From the NCBI GenBank assembly GCA_036557285.1, contig DATBHW010000034.1, positions 21,861 to 85,860 of the forward strand: a stretch of DNA of 64,000 bases. The letters are read 5' to 3'. The notes beneath the pieces are model-generated. The model saw nothing but the letters and a program-made list of their open reading frames with translations. It ran no database searches and was not told the origin of the DNA. Positions 1-8,538 of the stretch are shown here, in pieces (the stretch's first letter is position 1; the number at the start of each line of letters is the position of its first letter). The translations under genes were made by a program, and so were the position numbers. The stretch comes from Ktedonobacterales bacterium (GTDB taxonomy: Bacteria > Chloroflexota > Ktedonobacteria > Ktedonobacterales > DATBGS01).

Positions 1-373
1 GTTCGGAACCGGAGAGTATTGGCTCGCCCGCAAGGGCATGGAATGGTTCGCAGACAGCTACGCCCCCGACGCCGCCACCCGCACCGAGCCAACCGCATCG
101 CCCCTGCGCGCCACCCGCGAACACCTTCAGGGATTGCCCCCCGCGCTCCTCATCACCGGCGAATGCGACGTACTGCGCGACGAAGGCGAAGCCTACGCCC
201 ACAAACTCATGACAGCAGGCGTCCACGTCACCGCAGCCCGCTACCTGGGAACCATCCACGATTTCGTCATGCTCAACCCCATCACCCACACCCCCGCCCC
301 GCGCGCCGCCATCGCCCAGGCCAGCGCCGCCCTCCGCCACGCGCTCACGCGCCCATCGCCCGCCGCCGTCTAA
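1..373 (+). CDS. alpha/beta hydrolase (HSL-type esterase), C-terminal part
   Basis: The reading frame is open from base 2, so the gene begins upstream of the window and only its last ~123 residues are present. The fragment contains the acid region (DVLRDEGEAY) and the histidine region (IHDF) of the hormone-sensitive-lipase branch of alpha/beta hydrolases. It aligns well by eye with the C-terminus of the complete esterase at 15347-16330, so the two are paralogues. The nucleophile and the oxyanion HGGG would lie off-window. Expected role: hydrolysis of short-chain esters in the cytoplasm; the substrate is unknown. Confidence 0.85.
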   Translation, partial: FGTGEYWLARKGMEWFADSYAPDAATRTEPTASPLRATREHLQGLPPALLITGECDVLRDEGEAYAHKLMTAGVHVTAARYLGTIHDFVMLNPITHTPAPRAAIAQASAALRHALTRPSPAAV

Positions 374-378
374 ACACA

Positions 379-412
379 CAGGCCAGAGCCTCATCGCTGA
401 GACTCTGGCCTG
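379..412. terminator. bidirectional hairpin between convergent genes
   Basis: A perfect 10-bp stem (CAGGCCAGAG / CTCTGGCCTG) continues after one mismatch into a CTCA/TGAG inner stem. It sits just after the esterase stop and before the end of the convergent methyltransferase gene. There is no clear T-run, so termination is inferred from the fold and the position. Confidence 0.5.
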
Positions 413-423
413 ATCACGCGCAT

Positions 424-500
424 CCACCCGTACCGCCGTCTCGGCGGCCCAACGCCACCCGGACCGCCGCCGTCTCGGCGGCCCAACGCCGTCCAGCGCA
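424..500. repeat. dispersed palindromic repeat (GCCGCC/GGCGGC type), two units
   Basis: Two units of the short dispersed repeat that recurs across the window: a TACCGCCG-type arm, a 3-4 base loop and a CGGCGGCC arm. Reading frames through it are artefacts of the triplet-like composition. Confidence 0.75.
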
Positions 501-532
501 GACATTGCCCCGGATCAGCCGCTCCCTTCCCG

Positions 533-1138
533 TCAGGAAGCTTTGCGGCAGCAGTACACAAAGGCCGGAGGCACATTCAAAGGGACATACCTCACCTTCA
601 TCTGGTCAAAATGGCTACAAAACCGCGCGCGCATATGCAGCGAATACTGAAAGGCAATGAAGAATCCTCCCGGCTTCAGCGCCTGAAGAACGCCCGCCAG
701 AATTGCCTGCCTGGTCTGTTCTGGCAAAGTCGTAAACGGCAGCCCTGACACCACACAATCTACCTGCTCTGTACCAGCGTTCTTGATCACCGCATACAGA
801 TGCTCCGCATTCGCCTCAACCGTGAACCCGGGATAATCCTCCCGCAGTGTTGCTCGCAGCCTGGCGTCTTGCTCAAAAATAAAGGCTTTTCCCCCCGGCG
901 GCAGCCGTCTGAGAATTTCACGGGTGATAACTCCCGTTCCCGCGCCAAGCTCGACAATCGCGCCGGTACTGCTCCAGGGAATCGGCGCAAGCATCGCCGC
1001 GACAAGCCACGCCGAACTCGGAGTGACACTCCCTATTTTCAACGGAGCTTGCAGAAACTTCCCAAAAAAGAGAACCCGCTCTTGAACCACTACCCTGCTC
1101 CTGACCTTCTCCGGCTCTGAAGAGCCAGCAATTCCCAT
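533..1138 (-). CDS. SAM-dependent methyltransferase, phospholipid N-methyltransferase-like
   Basis: A protein of about 201 residues. The N-terminal part has the pattern of PmtA-type enzymes (a FLQAPLKIGSVTPSS segment, then a hydrophobic stretch). Motif I of class I methyltransferases follows (VELGAGTGVIT), then an acidic residue at the end of beta 2 (FEQD) and a SGLPF motif IV. These features fit the Rossmann-fold family that includes phosphatidylethanolamine N-methyltransferases and rRNA adenine dimethylases. I chose the ATG at 1138 because GAGG lies 8 bases upstream; the longer frame would overlap the preceding gene. Likely membrane-lipid methylation, but the substrate is inferred only from family resemblance. 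Confidence 0.75.
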   Translation of the reverse strand: MGIAGSSEPEKVRSRVVVQERVLFFGKFLQAPLKIGSVTPSSAWLVAAMLAPIPWSSTGAIVELGAGTGVITREILRRLPPGGKAFIFEQDARLRATLREDYPGFTVEANAEHLYAVIKNAGTEQVDCVVSGLPFTTLPEQTRQAILAGVLQALKPGGFFIAFQYSLHMRARFCSHFDQMKVRYVPLNVPPAFVYCCRKAS

Positions 1139-1217
1139 CCCAACGTCCTCAAAACCGATCAATAACGGTTTTAAGGACGCTTGCCAAAAGTCAATAACCA
1201 CTGCTAGCCTCACAACC

Positions 1218-1556
1218 TCAGCGCCGCAGATTAAACGCCACATTGATAGCCACAATCGTCGTGCAGACCATCGCAAGCGCAATCAGGGCAGACACAATAT
1301 AAGTGCCGCCGTAATAAGAATCCAGCGCCACCACCAGGACGATCACCGAGATCACCACCGCCGCCAATGAGCAAATGGCAAGGATCAGACGGTGACGCAT
1401 CATCGTATGCTCACTCAGATTCCCCTGAACAAACAACGGCCCAAACGTCCCGCCAGCCCCCCTCGCAAACCCCTGCTGCCCCTGATACAGCGCGCCATAA
1501 TACTGACTGGGAGCCTGATACCCGCTTTGCTCCCCAGCATCTATTCGCTGTGACAT
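1218..1556 (-). CDS. small protein with two transmembrane helices
   Basis: 112 residues. A Gln/Gly/Tyr-rich N-terminal half (about residues 1-50) precedes two hydrophobic helices (about 56-78 and 86-108) and an Arg-Arg end. The C-terminal ~60 residues resemble the C-terminus of the neighbouring HEAT-repeat protein at 1608-2471: R-x-R-L entry, two helices of equal length and spacing, ending N-x-x-x-R. The tail therefore looks like a shared membrane anchor. I do not recognise a named family. It lies directly downstream of the HEAT gene on the same strand and may be cotranscribed. Confidence 0.65.
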   Translation of the reverse strand: MSQRIDAGEQSGYQAPSQYYGALYQGQQGFARGAGGTFGPLFVQGNLSEHTMMRHRLILAICSLAAVVISVIVLVVALDSYYGGTYIVSALIALAMVCTTIVAINVAFNLRR

Positions 1557-1607
1557 ACAAACGTTCCTTTCATCTCATCGCACAAACCAGGCACACGCCT
1601 GCCGTGA

Positions 1608-2471
1608 CTATCTGAAACGCACCAGCCAGTTCAGCAGACAGATCGTCAAACACACCAGCCCCAGCGCCACCAGCTTCACCACCACCAGTGATACATCATA
1701 TGCGCTCGTCGCCAGAATAATCGTCACCAGCCCCAGCGTCACCAGCGAACTCAGCGCCAGCGCCAGCCGCGCCCGCGACACCGACACCTCATCAGCCATC
1801 CCCTGCCTACCAAAACGCCCCCCAAGCGCCCAGCCCACCGCCTCGCGCACCTGGCTATCCTGATCCACCTGCGCCGCCAGCAAAGGCCCAGCCGGAGCCT
1901 GCTTTCCCAACGCTCCCAACGCCAGCGCCGCCGCCTCGCGCACCGCCCACGCCCCATCGCCCAGCGCCGCCACCAGCGGCCCCACCGGCGCGCGCCTGCC
2001 AGCCGTCCCCAGCGCCCACACCGCCGCCGCCCGCACCGACTCATCCGCATCGCCCAATGCCGCCACCAGCGGCCCCACCGGCGTCCGCTGCCTCAACTTC
2101 CCCAGCGCCAGCGCCGCCGCCGTTCGCACCGGCCACGCGCTGTCACCCAATGCCGTCACCAGCGGCCCCACCGGCGTCCGCTGGCCCAGCCTGCCCAGCG
2201 CCCGCGCCGCCGCCTCGCGCACCGGCCACGCCTCATCGCCCAGCGCCGCCACCAGCGGCCCCACCGGCGCACGTTCCCCGCGCTCCGTCAGCGCCTGCAC
2301 CGCCGCCGTCCGCACCGCCCACGCCGGATTACTCAGCGCCGCCTCCGCCTCCTGCCCCTGCGCCCCAGGAAAAGCACCCGACCCGCGCAGACCCACCCGC
2401 CCCAGAATCGCCGACGCCAGAGGGTCTGAAGCCTCTCCCTGATCTCGTTGCCCCTCGCTCTTATCCCGCAT
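1608..2471 (-). CDS. HEAT-repeat protein with C-terminal membrane anchor
   Basis: About 287 residues. The body is five clear 31-residue repeats of the form PVGPLVAALGD..VR.AAA.ALG, preceded by one degenerate unit. This is the PBS-lyase/HEAT type, which builds a protein-binding solenoid. The last ~55 residues form two hydrophobic helices ending in an Arg, so the solenoid is probably tethered to the inner face of the membrane. The ATG at 2471 is preferred over a GTG at 2483 because the purine-rich AAGGGGG sits at ribosome-binding distance from the ATG. The start overlaps the end of the ECF sigma gene, so translation is probably coupled. It takes the place an anti-sigma factor would occupy; a sigma-regulating role is inference. 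Confidence 0.75.
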   Translation of the reverse strand: MRDKSEGQRDQGEASDPLASAILGRVGLRGSGAFPGAQGQEAEAALSNPAWAVRTAAVQALTERGERAPVGPLVAALGDEAWPVREAAARALGRLGQRTPVGPLVTALGDSAWPVRTAAALALGKLRQRTPVGPLVAALGDADESVRAAAVWALGTAGRRAPVGPLVAALGDGAWAVREAAALALGALGKQAPAGPLLAAQVDQDSQVREAVGWALGGRFGRQGMADEVSVSRARLALALSSLVTLGLVTIILATSAYDVSLVVVKLVALGLVCLTICLLNWLVRFR

Positions 2472-3051
2472 CGCTGCGCGCACCCCCTTTCGTCTCTAAT
2501 CCCAGCCCCTTGCGCAGCAAGCCTATCCCTCGATGCGCCTGAACCCTGATCGTCCCAATCGGCTGATTGAGCATCTCAGCGATCTCCTGGTGGCTCAACT
2601 CCTCAAAATAATAGAGGCGCACCACCTCTCGATAGCGCGGCGGCAACGTCGCCACCAGCGCCTCAAGCTCGCGCCTGCGCTCCGCGCTCTCAAATACCAG
2701 CTCTGGCTGCTCCTGCGCCGCGTCCTCAGACTCCAGCCACGCCTCATCATCCCCAGCATCAAGCGAAACCGAACCAGTCGGCTGAGCGCGCCGCGCATAA
2801 TTGCAATAGCAATTCCACGCGATCTTATACAGCCAGGCGCGCGCCCTCAGCGTCCGCACCCGTTCGGCGGGATAGCGATCCAGCGCGTAATAAGCGCGGA
2901 TAAACGCCTCCTGCACAATATCCTCCGCATCCTGCGGATTGCCCGTCTGGCGCGAGATAAAAGCCTTGAGCGGCTGACTATAAAGCAGCGCCAGCCGCTC
3001 AAAATACCGATCTCGCTCGCTTGCCAGCCACGCCCCATCGCCGTAATCCAT
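2461..3051 (-). CDS. ECF-type RNA polymerase sigma factor
   Basis: 196 residues. Region 2 is visible as a segment around DAEDIVQEAFIRAYYALDRY, followed by RARAWLYKIAWNCYCNYAR. Region 4 appears as LPPRYREVVRLYYFEELSHQ followed by EIAEMLNQPIGTIRVQAHRG. An acidic linker (about residues 100-135) separates them. The ATG at 3051 gives the normal ECF length and follows a purine-rich AGGAGGGAGG; the longer frame upstream runs through dispersed repeats and is not coding. It overlaps the downstream HEAT-repeat gene by 11 bases. The signal sensed is unknown. Confidence 0.9.
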   Translation of the reverse strand: MDYGDGAWLASERDRYFERLALLYSQPLKAFISRQTGNPQDAEDIVQEAFIRAYYALDRYPAERVRTLRARAWLYKIAWNCYCNYARRAQPTGSVSLDAGDDEAWLESEDAAQEQPELVFESAERRRELEALVATLPPRYREVVRLYYFEELSHQEIAEMLNQPIGTIRVQAHRGIGLLRKGLGLETKGGARSDAG

Positions 3052-3149
3052 AGCGCCGTGCGCCTCCCTCCTCTCGCTCCTTCTGCCACATAAAACACCA
3101 GAACGCCAGAAAAAGTTACAAGAACGCAGCGCCAGGTAAAAGCCCGCTG

Positions 3150-3262
3150 CCTGTACCGCCACTTGTAGCGCCGCCTTCCAGGCGGCAAGCCGCCGCGCAC
3201 GCGCGCACGCCGCCCTTCCAGACAACCGCTGCCTGTACCGCCGCCGTCCCCGGCGGCCAACC
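3150..3262. repeat. dispersed palindromic repeats
   Basis: Three to four units containing TTGTAGCGCCGCC or TGTACCGCCGCC arms paired with GGCGGC arms. They fill the gap between the ABC permease end and the sigma factor upstream region. No gene is supported here. Confidence 0.75.
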
Positions 3263-3269
3263 GCCAAAA

Positions 3270-4241
3270 TCAACTCAGCCGACGCCGCACCAGCCAGACC
3301 GTCGCCAGCAGCGCCAGCGCCGCAACGCCTACATAAATGCCCGTCTCCATCCATTGGAATGTCCAGAAGCGGTCTGCTGGCTGATAGGTCAGGTAGTACG
3401 CTTGAAACCCCTGGCTCTGGGCGCATTGGGCGAAAGACTCCGGGTTGTCGCAATAGCTCAAGACAGCACCCTTGTACGGTTTGCTCTGGGCATCAATCAA
3501 CCCGCTGTCAATGAGCCAATCCTGGACACTCACCGTCACCGGTGGGGTCGTTTGCTCAATCGGCCACGTCACGGTGATGGGCGGCAGGAAGTGGGGACGC
3601 CACCCCATCTCGACAGGCAGCCGGATTGCCAGGAAGAGGGCGAGCGTCAGAAAGATCGCCAGCACCGTCCGGCGCGTCAGCGCCCCCGCAAATACCCCCA
3701 GCGAGAGCGCCAGCAGCGCGGCTGCCGGCAACACCGGCCCGGTGAAGTCAAAAGCAGCATTGCCGCTAAAGCTGCCCTGGTACTGCGCGAACGGACCCCA
3801 CCACCAGATCACCTCCGCCAGCAGCACGCCAAAGAGCAGCACCCCCGCCCCCAGCACCAGCGCCAACTTCACCCCCAGCCAGCGCACACGGCTGATGCTC
3901 TGCGTCCAGGCCAGCACAAACGTGCGCTGCTCCACCTCGCGGGCCACCAGCGGCGCACCCACCAGCGCGCCCAACAAGACCGGCAGCGGCAACAGAAAAA
4001 TGGGGAACCCCACAAGCCACTGGTATTGGTCCCAAAACTCGCTCGGCAGCCCCCCCTGCACAAATCCGCAGCCGCCGGGGCGTTCCTGGAGATGGGCCAT
4101 ACAGTCAGCAAAACTCTCTTGATGCTGAAAGGTGTAATGCATCTCCAGCCCGGTAATCAGCAGAAAGACCGCCAGCGCCGCCAGCACGCCCAGCGTAATC
4201 AGGCTCTCAGCGCGATGCTGCCGCCAGACCACCCAGGTCAT
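3270..4241 (-). CDS. ABC-2 type transporter permease
   Basis: About 323 residues with six hydrophobic segments: one near the N-terminus, a cluster over the middle (including the PLPVLLGALVGAPLVAREVE segment) and one at the C-terminus. A large soluble loop with several Cys residues lies before the last helix. The VAREVEQRTF..AWTQSISR motif is typical of ABC-2 permeases such as the YtrC/D-type and bacitracin-export families. The start codon overlaps the stop of the ATPase gene by four bases (ATGA). It is the third gene of a GntR-ATPase-permease operon. The exported substrate is unknown; YtrA-regulated transporters usually respond to cell-wall stress. Confidence 0.85.
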   Translation of the reverse strand: MTWVVWRQHRAESLITLGVLAALAVFLLITGLEMHYTFQHQESFADCMAHLQERPGGCGFVQGGLPSEFWDQYQWLVGFPIFLLPLPVLLGALVGAPLVAREVEQRTFVLAWTQSISRVRWLGVKLALVLGAGVLLFGVLLAEVIWWWGPFAQYQGSFSGNAAFDFTGPVLPAAALLALSLGVFAGALTRRTVLAIFLTLALFLAIRLPVEMGWRPHFLPPITVTWPIEQTTPPVTVSVQDWLIDSGLIDAQSKPYKGAVLSYCDNPESFAQCAQSQGFQAYYLTYQPADRFWTFQWMETGIYVGVAALALLATVWLVRRRLS

Positions 4242-5155
4242 GGAACCACCTCCAGTCCACGGCGCGCCCGCGCTGCTGGCGCGGCTGGCTGCCTGGGTGC
4301 TGCCTGCTGGCTCAGGTACGCCAGCACAATATCTTCCAGCGAGACCGGCTGCGCTTCCCAAGTTGGGCCAAAGACCGGCCCGTTCGTCCGCACCAGCAGC
4401 GTTGTCTGCCGTTCGGTGTGACTCGCCTCGATGATGGTATGCACGCTGGCAAGCGCCTCCACCTCCTGGCGCGGGCCAACCAGCCGCTTATGCCCCTTCA
4501 CCATCTCCTCAATATCGCCCGCAAGCTGCACCTGCGACGCGGACAGAATGACGAGATAGTCGCAGACCCGCTCCAGATCGCCAATGATATGCGACGACAG
4601 CAGCACCGTCAAACCTGATTCGGCCACCGCCTCCATCAGCGTGCGCAAAAACTCGCGCCGCGCCAGCGGATCCAGGCTCGCCAGCGGCTCATCCAACAGC
4701 AGCAGATCGGGCCGCTTCGCCAGCGCCAGCACGAGCGCCACCTGCGCCTGCTGCCCGCCCGACAGCTTGCCTGCCCGCCGCTGCATCGGAATGCCCAGTT
4801 GGTGTATGCGCGCCCGCGCCAGTTCATCATCCCAGCGCGGATTCAGCTTGCGCCCCAGCGTCAGCAACTCCTCGACGGTGAACCCCTTGTACAGCGGGTG
4901 GTCCTGCGCCACAAAGCCCAGGCGGGGCAGCGCCTCTTTTGGCTGCTCGCGCGGCGAAAAACCGAACACCTCCACACTCCCCGCCGTCGGCTCCAGCAAA
5001 CCCACTGCCAGATGCAGCAGCGTCGTCTTGCCCGCCCCGTTTGGCCCCACCAGCGCCGCTACCCGCCCCGCTGGCAGCGCCAGCGTGCAATCGCGCAGCG
5101 CCCACGTCCGCCCATACCGCTTACTCAGCTTCGTCGTCTCCAGCGCGGTCCTCAT
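4238..5155 (-). CDS. ABC transporter ATP-binding protein
   Basis: 305 residues. Walker A is GPNGAGKTT (about residues 37-45), the Q-loop GFVAQD, the signature LSGGQQAQ, and Walker B LLLLDEPLASLD with the switch His in SSHI. The ~70-residue C-terminal extension resembles that of drug- and lantibiotic-exporting ABC ATPases. It overlaps the GntR gene upstream by four bases and the permease downstream by four bases, so the three form one tightly coupled operon. Role: energises export through the neighbouring permease. Confidence 0.93.
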   Translation of the reverse strand: MRTALETTKLSKRYGRTWALRDCTLALPAGRVAALVGPNGAGKTTLLHLAVGLLEPTAGSVEVFGFSPREQPKEALPRLGFVAQDHPLYKGFTVEELLTLGRKLNPRWDDELARARIHQLGIPMQRRAGKLSGGQQAQVALVLALAKRPDLLLLDEPLASLDPLARREFLRTLMEAVAESGLTVLLSSHIIGDLERVCDYLVILSASQVQLAGDIEEMVKGHKRLVGPRQEVEALASVHTIIEASHTERQTTLLVRTNGPVFGPTWEAQPVSLEDIVLAYLSQQAAPRQPAAPAARARRGLEVVP

Positions 5156-5550
5156 GCCGTCTCCTCCCGTTCCCTCTGGGTGTCTTGAAACGTGGACATG
5201 AACAGCGCCAGCACGCTCTCACTGTCCAGCCCAGCCTCATAGGCGCTGTGCAGCCAGCGCGTCAGACTCCGCCGCAGCGCCGCGTGGCTGGAGAGCGATG
5301 TGCCTGCCAGCGTGCGCTGCACAAACGTCCCCTGCCCTGGTCGGCTGGCAACCAGCCCCTCGCGCTCCAACTCCCGATACGCCTTCAGCACCGTATTCGG
5401 ATTGATGGTAATCTGCCCCACCACCTCGCGCACCGTCGGCAACTGATCGCCCACCACAAGCAGACCCAGGCGCAGCGCCTGCTTCACCTGCTGCACCAGT
5501 TGCAGATAGGGCGCAACCCCCGAATGACCATCCAGATGAAACTCGATCAT
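5152..5550 (-). CDS. GntR-family transcriptional regulator (YtrA subfamily)
   Basis: 132 residues. A winged-helix domain occupies the N-terminal ~75 residues (VGDQLPTVREVVGQITINPN, then TVLKAYRELEREGLV and RPGQGTFV). A short helical C-terminus replaces the large ligand-binding domain, which is the hallmark of the YtrA subfamily. It is the first gene of the operon and overlaps the ABC ATPase by four bases. Such regulators normally repress their own operon. A MITE (5575-5749) sits directly upstream, between this start codon and the nearest promoter-like AT-rich sequence, so the original control region may have been displaced. Confidence 0.9.
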   Translation of the reverse strand: MIEFHLDGHSGVAPYLQLVQQVKQALRLGLLVVGDQLPTVREVVGQITINPNTVLKAYRELEREGLVASRPGQGTFVQRTLAGTSLSSHAALRRSLTRWLHSAYEAGLDSESVLALFMSTFQDTQREREETA

Positions 5551-5574
5551 CGCGCTTCCTCCACAAACCTATAG

Positions 5575-5749
5575 GGTTCTACCAAATCTGAGGTGTTGGC
5601 AAGCGAGGCGTGTTACTTGTAGCGCCGCCATCTTGGCGGCCAGCGTTGGCCTGCTGGTCCGCTGGCCCCCAGGGCGCACGCTCGCCAGGGCGCAGCGGTG
5701 GCCGCCTGGAAGGCGGCGCTACAAGTGACCCCCGATAATTGATGGAACC
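5575..5749. mobile_element. MITE copy 1 (175 bp) with 9-bp target duplication
   Basis: Ends are GGTTCTACCA and TGATGGAACC (imperfect terminal inverted repeats). The element is flanked on both sides by AACCTATAG (5566-5574 and 5750-5758). The interior holds inverted copies of the dispersed repeat: CTTGTAGCGCCGCC near one end and GGCGGCGCTACAAG near the other. There is no coding capacity, so a transposase must have acted in trans. Confidence 0.88.
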
Positions 5750-5760
5750 AACCTATAGAG

Positions 5761-5794
5761 CCATCTCACTAAATAACTAATAAGATGGTATAAT
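5761..5794. promoter_or_regulatory. AT-rich inverted repeat with TATAAT
   Basis: CCATCT (5761-5766) and AGATGG (5783-5788) form an inverted repeat followed by TATAAT. It may be the old operator/promoter region of the GntR-ABC operon, now separated from it by the MITE. No convincing -35 was found on either strand. Confidence 0.3.
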
Positions 5795-5839
5795 AATACA
5801 CGAAAAATCCCCGACTTGCCAGGCCCCTTCACCTGAACT

Positions 5840-6436
5840 TTAGAGCGGCAGCCCCAAAAGCTGAGCAAAGAGAATCCCCAACCCCAGCAGGCCAAGCATC
5901 GGACCTACCAGCGACTCGGCCCGTTCGCCCAATCGTTTCCCCGCGTGCTTGCCAACCCACTGCCCCGCCAGACTCACCAGCAGCGCCTGAAGCGCGAGAA
6001 GGACCAGGGCGGGAGCCAGCGGAAAGCCCAGCACCCCAAACGAAAACCCCATAACAAGCTCATCCAGGCTCACGCCCAGCGCCAGGCCCACCACACCCCA
6101 GCCAGCCCTCGTCGCAGCCGCAGCAATCCGCGCCCCCTCATCCCCCGCGCCATCCTCTCCCCCCTCCTCTCGACGCCACATCCATAGACCCACACCCACC
6201 AGCAGCCCGCCCGCCGCATACGCGCTCCACTCGCCTATCGCTCTCCCCAGCGGCAGACCCATCAGCAGGCCAATCGCAGGCATCACCCCCTCCGCAGCCG
6301 CAAACGTAAGCGCCAGACGCACCCGTCGGCGCATCGGCAGAGCCAGCGCCCCCAGCAGAAGCGAAAGCGCAAACGTATCCAGCCCCAGCGGCAGCACAAA
6401 CAAAACCAGGCGAGCGATCTCCCCGCCAGTCAACAC
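5840..6436 (-). CDS. mntP: MntP-like manganese efflux pump
   Basis: 198 residues with six hydrophobic helices. It shows the two internally duplicated motifs of the MntP/YebN family: LGLDTFALSL near the N-terminus and LGVSLDELVMGFSFG after the midpoint. Each contributes a conserved membrane Asp. A short charged loop (EEGGEDGAGDEG) separates the halves. The start is GTG at 6436, behind AGGAGG. Family role: proton-driven export of Mn2+ across the inner membrane. No yybP-type Mn riboswitch is visible upstream; the upstream DNA is dispersed repeats. Confidence 0.82.
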   Translation of the reverse strand: MLTGGEIARLVLFVLPLGLDTFALSLLLGALALPMRRRVRLALTFAAAEGVMPAIGLLMGLPLGRAIGEWSAYAAGGLLVGVGLWMWRREEGGEDGAGDEGARIAAAATRAGWGVVGLALGVSLDELVMGFSFGVLGFPLAPALVLLALQALLVSLAGQWVGKHAGKRLGERAESLVGPMLGLLGLGILFAQLLGLPL

Positions 6437-6477
6437 GTCCGTCTATCCCTCCTCAAATCCCATTGAACGTCAACGCC

Positions 6478-6925
6478 AACCCGTACCGCCGCCCTCCCTG
6501 CCACTTGTACCGCCGCCTTCCAGGCGGCCACCCGTACCGCCGCCATCTTGGCGGCCACTTGTACCGCCGCCTTCCAGGCGGCCCACCGCCTGTACCGCCG
6601 CCTTCCAGGCGGCCCACCGCTACGCCAGCGCGCCCGCTGCCCTTCCCGCCAACGCCACTTGTACCGCCGCCTTCCAGGCGGCTCACCGCCGCGCCGACGC
6701 CCACCCCTCGTCGCAACCCTCGCGCTGATCGGGTGGGGGAGCCTGCGTCGGCAGGCTTGGCGGCGGTATGCCTCCAACGCGGTTTATGTATTTTTTAGTC
6801 AGGACATCTCTCGTCCTAGCCCGCGCAGGCGGGCTTTGTGGCGTCCGCAGACGCCTCTAGCCGCGATTTCAATCGCCAGGGTGGGGCGGCTCAACGCTGC
6901 CCTTCCAGGCGCGGTTTTAACCGCC
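6478..6925. repeat. dispersed palindromic repeat array, at least 6 units
   Basis: A run of units TGTACCGCCGCCTTCCAGGC with spacers such as GGCCACC, followed by decayed copies to about 6925. The rest of the 6437-7154 gap (to the SRPBCC gene) shows short GGGAC/GTCCC-like fragments but no supported gene. Confidence 0.75.
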
Positions 6926-7154
6926 AGCCCACCCCAGCCCTCATCCCCTATCCCGACGCCATCGGGACACCTGTCCTGGAGGAACCGGGACCATCTTCCC
7001 GATACCATCAGGACGCTGCTCACATCCCAACGGGACGCCGGGTCGGCTACACTTTCCACCAGAGAGACACCAAAGAGGGAAGAACGCGGCGAGAGACTCA
7101 ACCGCCTGGCCTGCCCGTCTTCTTCCCATCACGGCAATGAAAGGAGCGTCAACG

Positions 7155-7604
7155 ATGGTTACTGTCGAACAGAGTATCACGATCAACCGCCCCATCGAAG
7201 AAATCTTTGCCTACGTGAGTGATCAGCGCAATATCCCCCAGTGGCAAGATGGCGTGGTGGAGGTGCAGCAAATCCCCGAAAGCCCGGTGGGGCTGGGAAC
7301 CAGGGTCATACTGGCGCGCGTCTTCCTGGGTCGGAGGCTGGAACAACACGCCGAGATCGTCGCGTTTGAGCCTCCCACCAGGTTTGCCTTCTCCAGTACC
7401 TCCGGTCCGTCCACCACCGGGACGAACCGCTTCGAGTCAACCCCGGAGGGAACCAGAGTCACCATCTCATTTGAGATGCAGGCGGGCGGCTTATTTGCCC
7501 TGGCGGAACCGCTGGTAGCGCGCAACCTCCGACGGAGTGTGGAGGCCGGCCTGGGCAATCTGAAGGATATCCTCGAAAACCGGACCGTAGAGGTCTCGTC
7601 TTAG
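7155..7604 (+). CDS. SRPBCC-family protein (polyketide cyclase/dehydrase-like)
   Basis: 149 residues matching the START-like SRPBCC fold: an opening strand SITINRPIEEIFAYVSD, helix residues NIPQW, a central sheet, and a long C-terminal helix (NLRRSVEAGLGNLKDILE). AAGGAG lies 8 bases before the ATG at 7155. Members bind hydrophobic ligands, but no catalytic residue can be assigned. It is the first of seven consecutive plus-strand genes running to the response regulator at 14.9 kb. Confidence 0.8.
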   Translation: MVTVEQSITINRPIEEIFAYVSDQRNIPQWQDGVVEVQQIPESPVGLGTRVILARVFLGRRLEQHAEIVAFEPPTRFAFSSTSGPSTTGTNRFESTPEGTRVTISFEMQAGGLFALAEPLVARNLRRSVEAGLGNLKDILENRTVEVSS

Positions 7605-7623
7605 CAGAGAAGGAGGGATGAAC

Positions 7624-8439
7624 ATGTCAGCACTCAAGGTTTCCCCTACCGGCGCGGGAACAATCACGCCCAGTCGCGGGCGCTCCGCCCTGGATGTCGT
7701 GATGCTGGTAGGACTATTCGTCGTCGTCGTGGCCGATGCAGCTTCCCAGATTCTGGAGGGCGGGATCATCCCGCCAGTCCTGATCTTCCAGGCGCTCTAT
7801 CTCATCTGTGGTATCGTCGTGGCAACCGGCTGGCGCTGGGCCATGCTCCTCCCGCTGGTCTGCTGCACACTCGGCATCATAGGAGACTTCGCTTCGGGGT
7901 TTCCCGAATATTCCCTCACCCATCCCAGCGCCAATGTCGTCGCGTTCGGCCTCTTCGTCCTGGAATACCCGCTCCTGATCCTCGTCATCGGCGTCAGCGC
8001 CGGCAAGCTCGTGCAAAAGGTGCGGCGCGAACCGTTCCACTCCCCGCGCTGGCTCTCGCCCGCGTTGGGCGTGATGGTTGGACTCACGCTCGGCGCGTTC
8101 CTGATTGGAGCCATCGCCCAGGCGCCTGCTGCGGCTGGCTCGACGGAGAGCGCCACCGTCCACCTGACGGCCACCCGCTTCGCCCCGGACATCGTGGCGC
8201 TGCATACCGGCGACCGGCTCACCCTCGTTGACGACGCCCCCGTCCCCCATACCATCACCAATGGTACCTGGAGCGCCGACAATCGGCCCGTGCCAGGCGT
8301 AGAGCCGGGCGCGCCCCTCGTCAACAACGTCGAACTCAACAACAACACTATCACCGTTGGTCCGTTCACCACGCCAGGCACATATCACCTCTATTGCACC
8401 ATCCACCTCGGCATGAGCCTGACGATCCTGGTGCAGTGA
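7624..8439 (+). CDS. membrane protein with C-terminal cupredoxin domain
   Basis: About 271 residues. Four to five hydrophobic helices span roughly residues 25-165. A periplasmic/exterior plastocyanin-like domain follows (about 175-271). The type I copper ligands are visible: His in VPHTITNG, then Cys, His and Met in YCTIHLGM. The fusion suggests a membrane-anchored blue-copper electron carrier; its partner is unknown. The ATG at 7624 is favoured over 7618 because AAGGAGG ends 7 bases before it. Confidence 0.78.
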   Translation: MSALKVSPTGAGTITPSRGRSALDVVMLVGLFVVVVADAASQILEGGIIPPVLIFQALYLICGIVVATGWRWAMLLPLVCCTLGIIGDFASGFPEYSLTHPSANVVAFGLFVLEYPLLILVIGVSAGKLVQKVRREPFHSPRWLSPALGVMVGLTLGAFLIGAIAQAPAAAGSTESATVHLTATRFAPDIVALHTGDRLTLVDDAPVPHTITNGTWSADNRPVPGVEPGAPLVNNVELNNNTITVGPFTTPGTYHLYCTIHLGMSLTILVQ

Positions 8440-8538
8440 GCGGCCACACCGCAGGCGGGCGCCGCAGCGGAGGAGCATACCAGGCGCCCATTGATCGGCG
8501 CTTCTCGCGCAGTAAGGATGACCAAGAGGAGATTTGCT

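Noticed and set aside
5789..5794. Firm promoter call from TATAAT near MITE copy 1
   Set aside because: No -35 at a workable distance on either strand; kept only as a low-confidence regulatory feature.
6430..6800. Long frames on both strands rich in Pro/Arg (VPPPSRRP-like)
   Set aside because: They are translations of the GCCGCC dispersed repeats, are open in several frames at once, and lack a credible start site.
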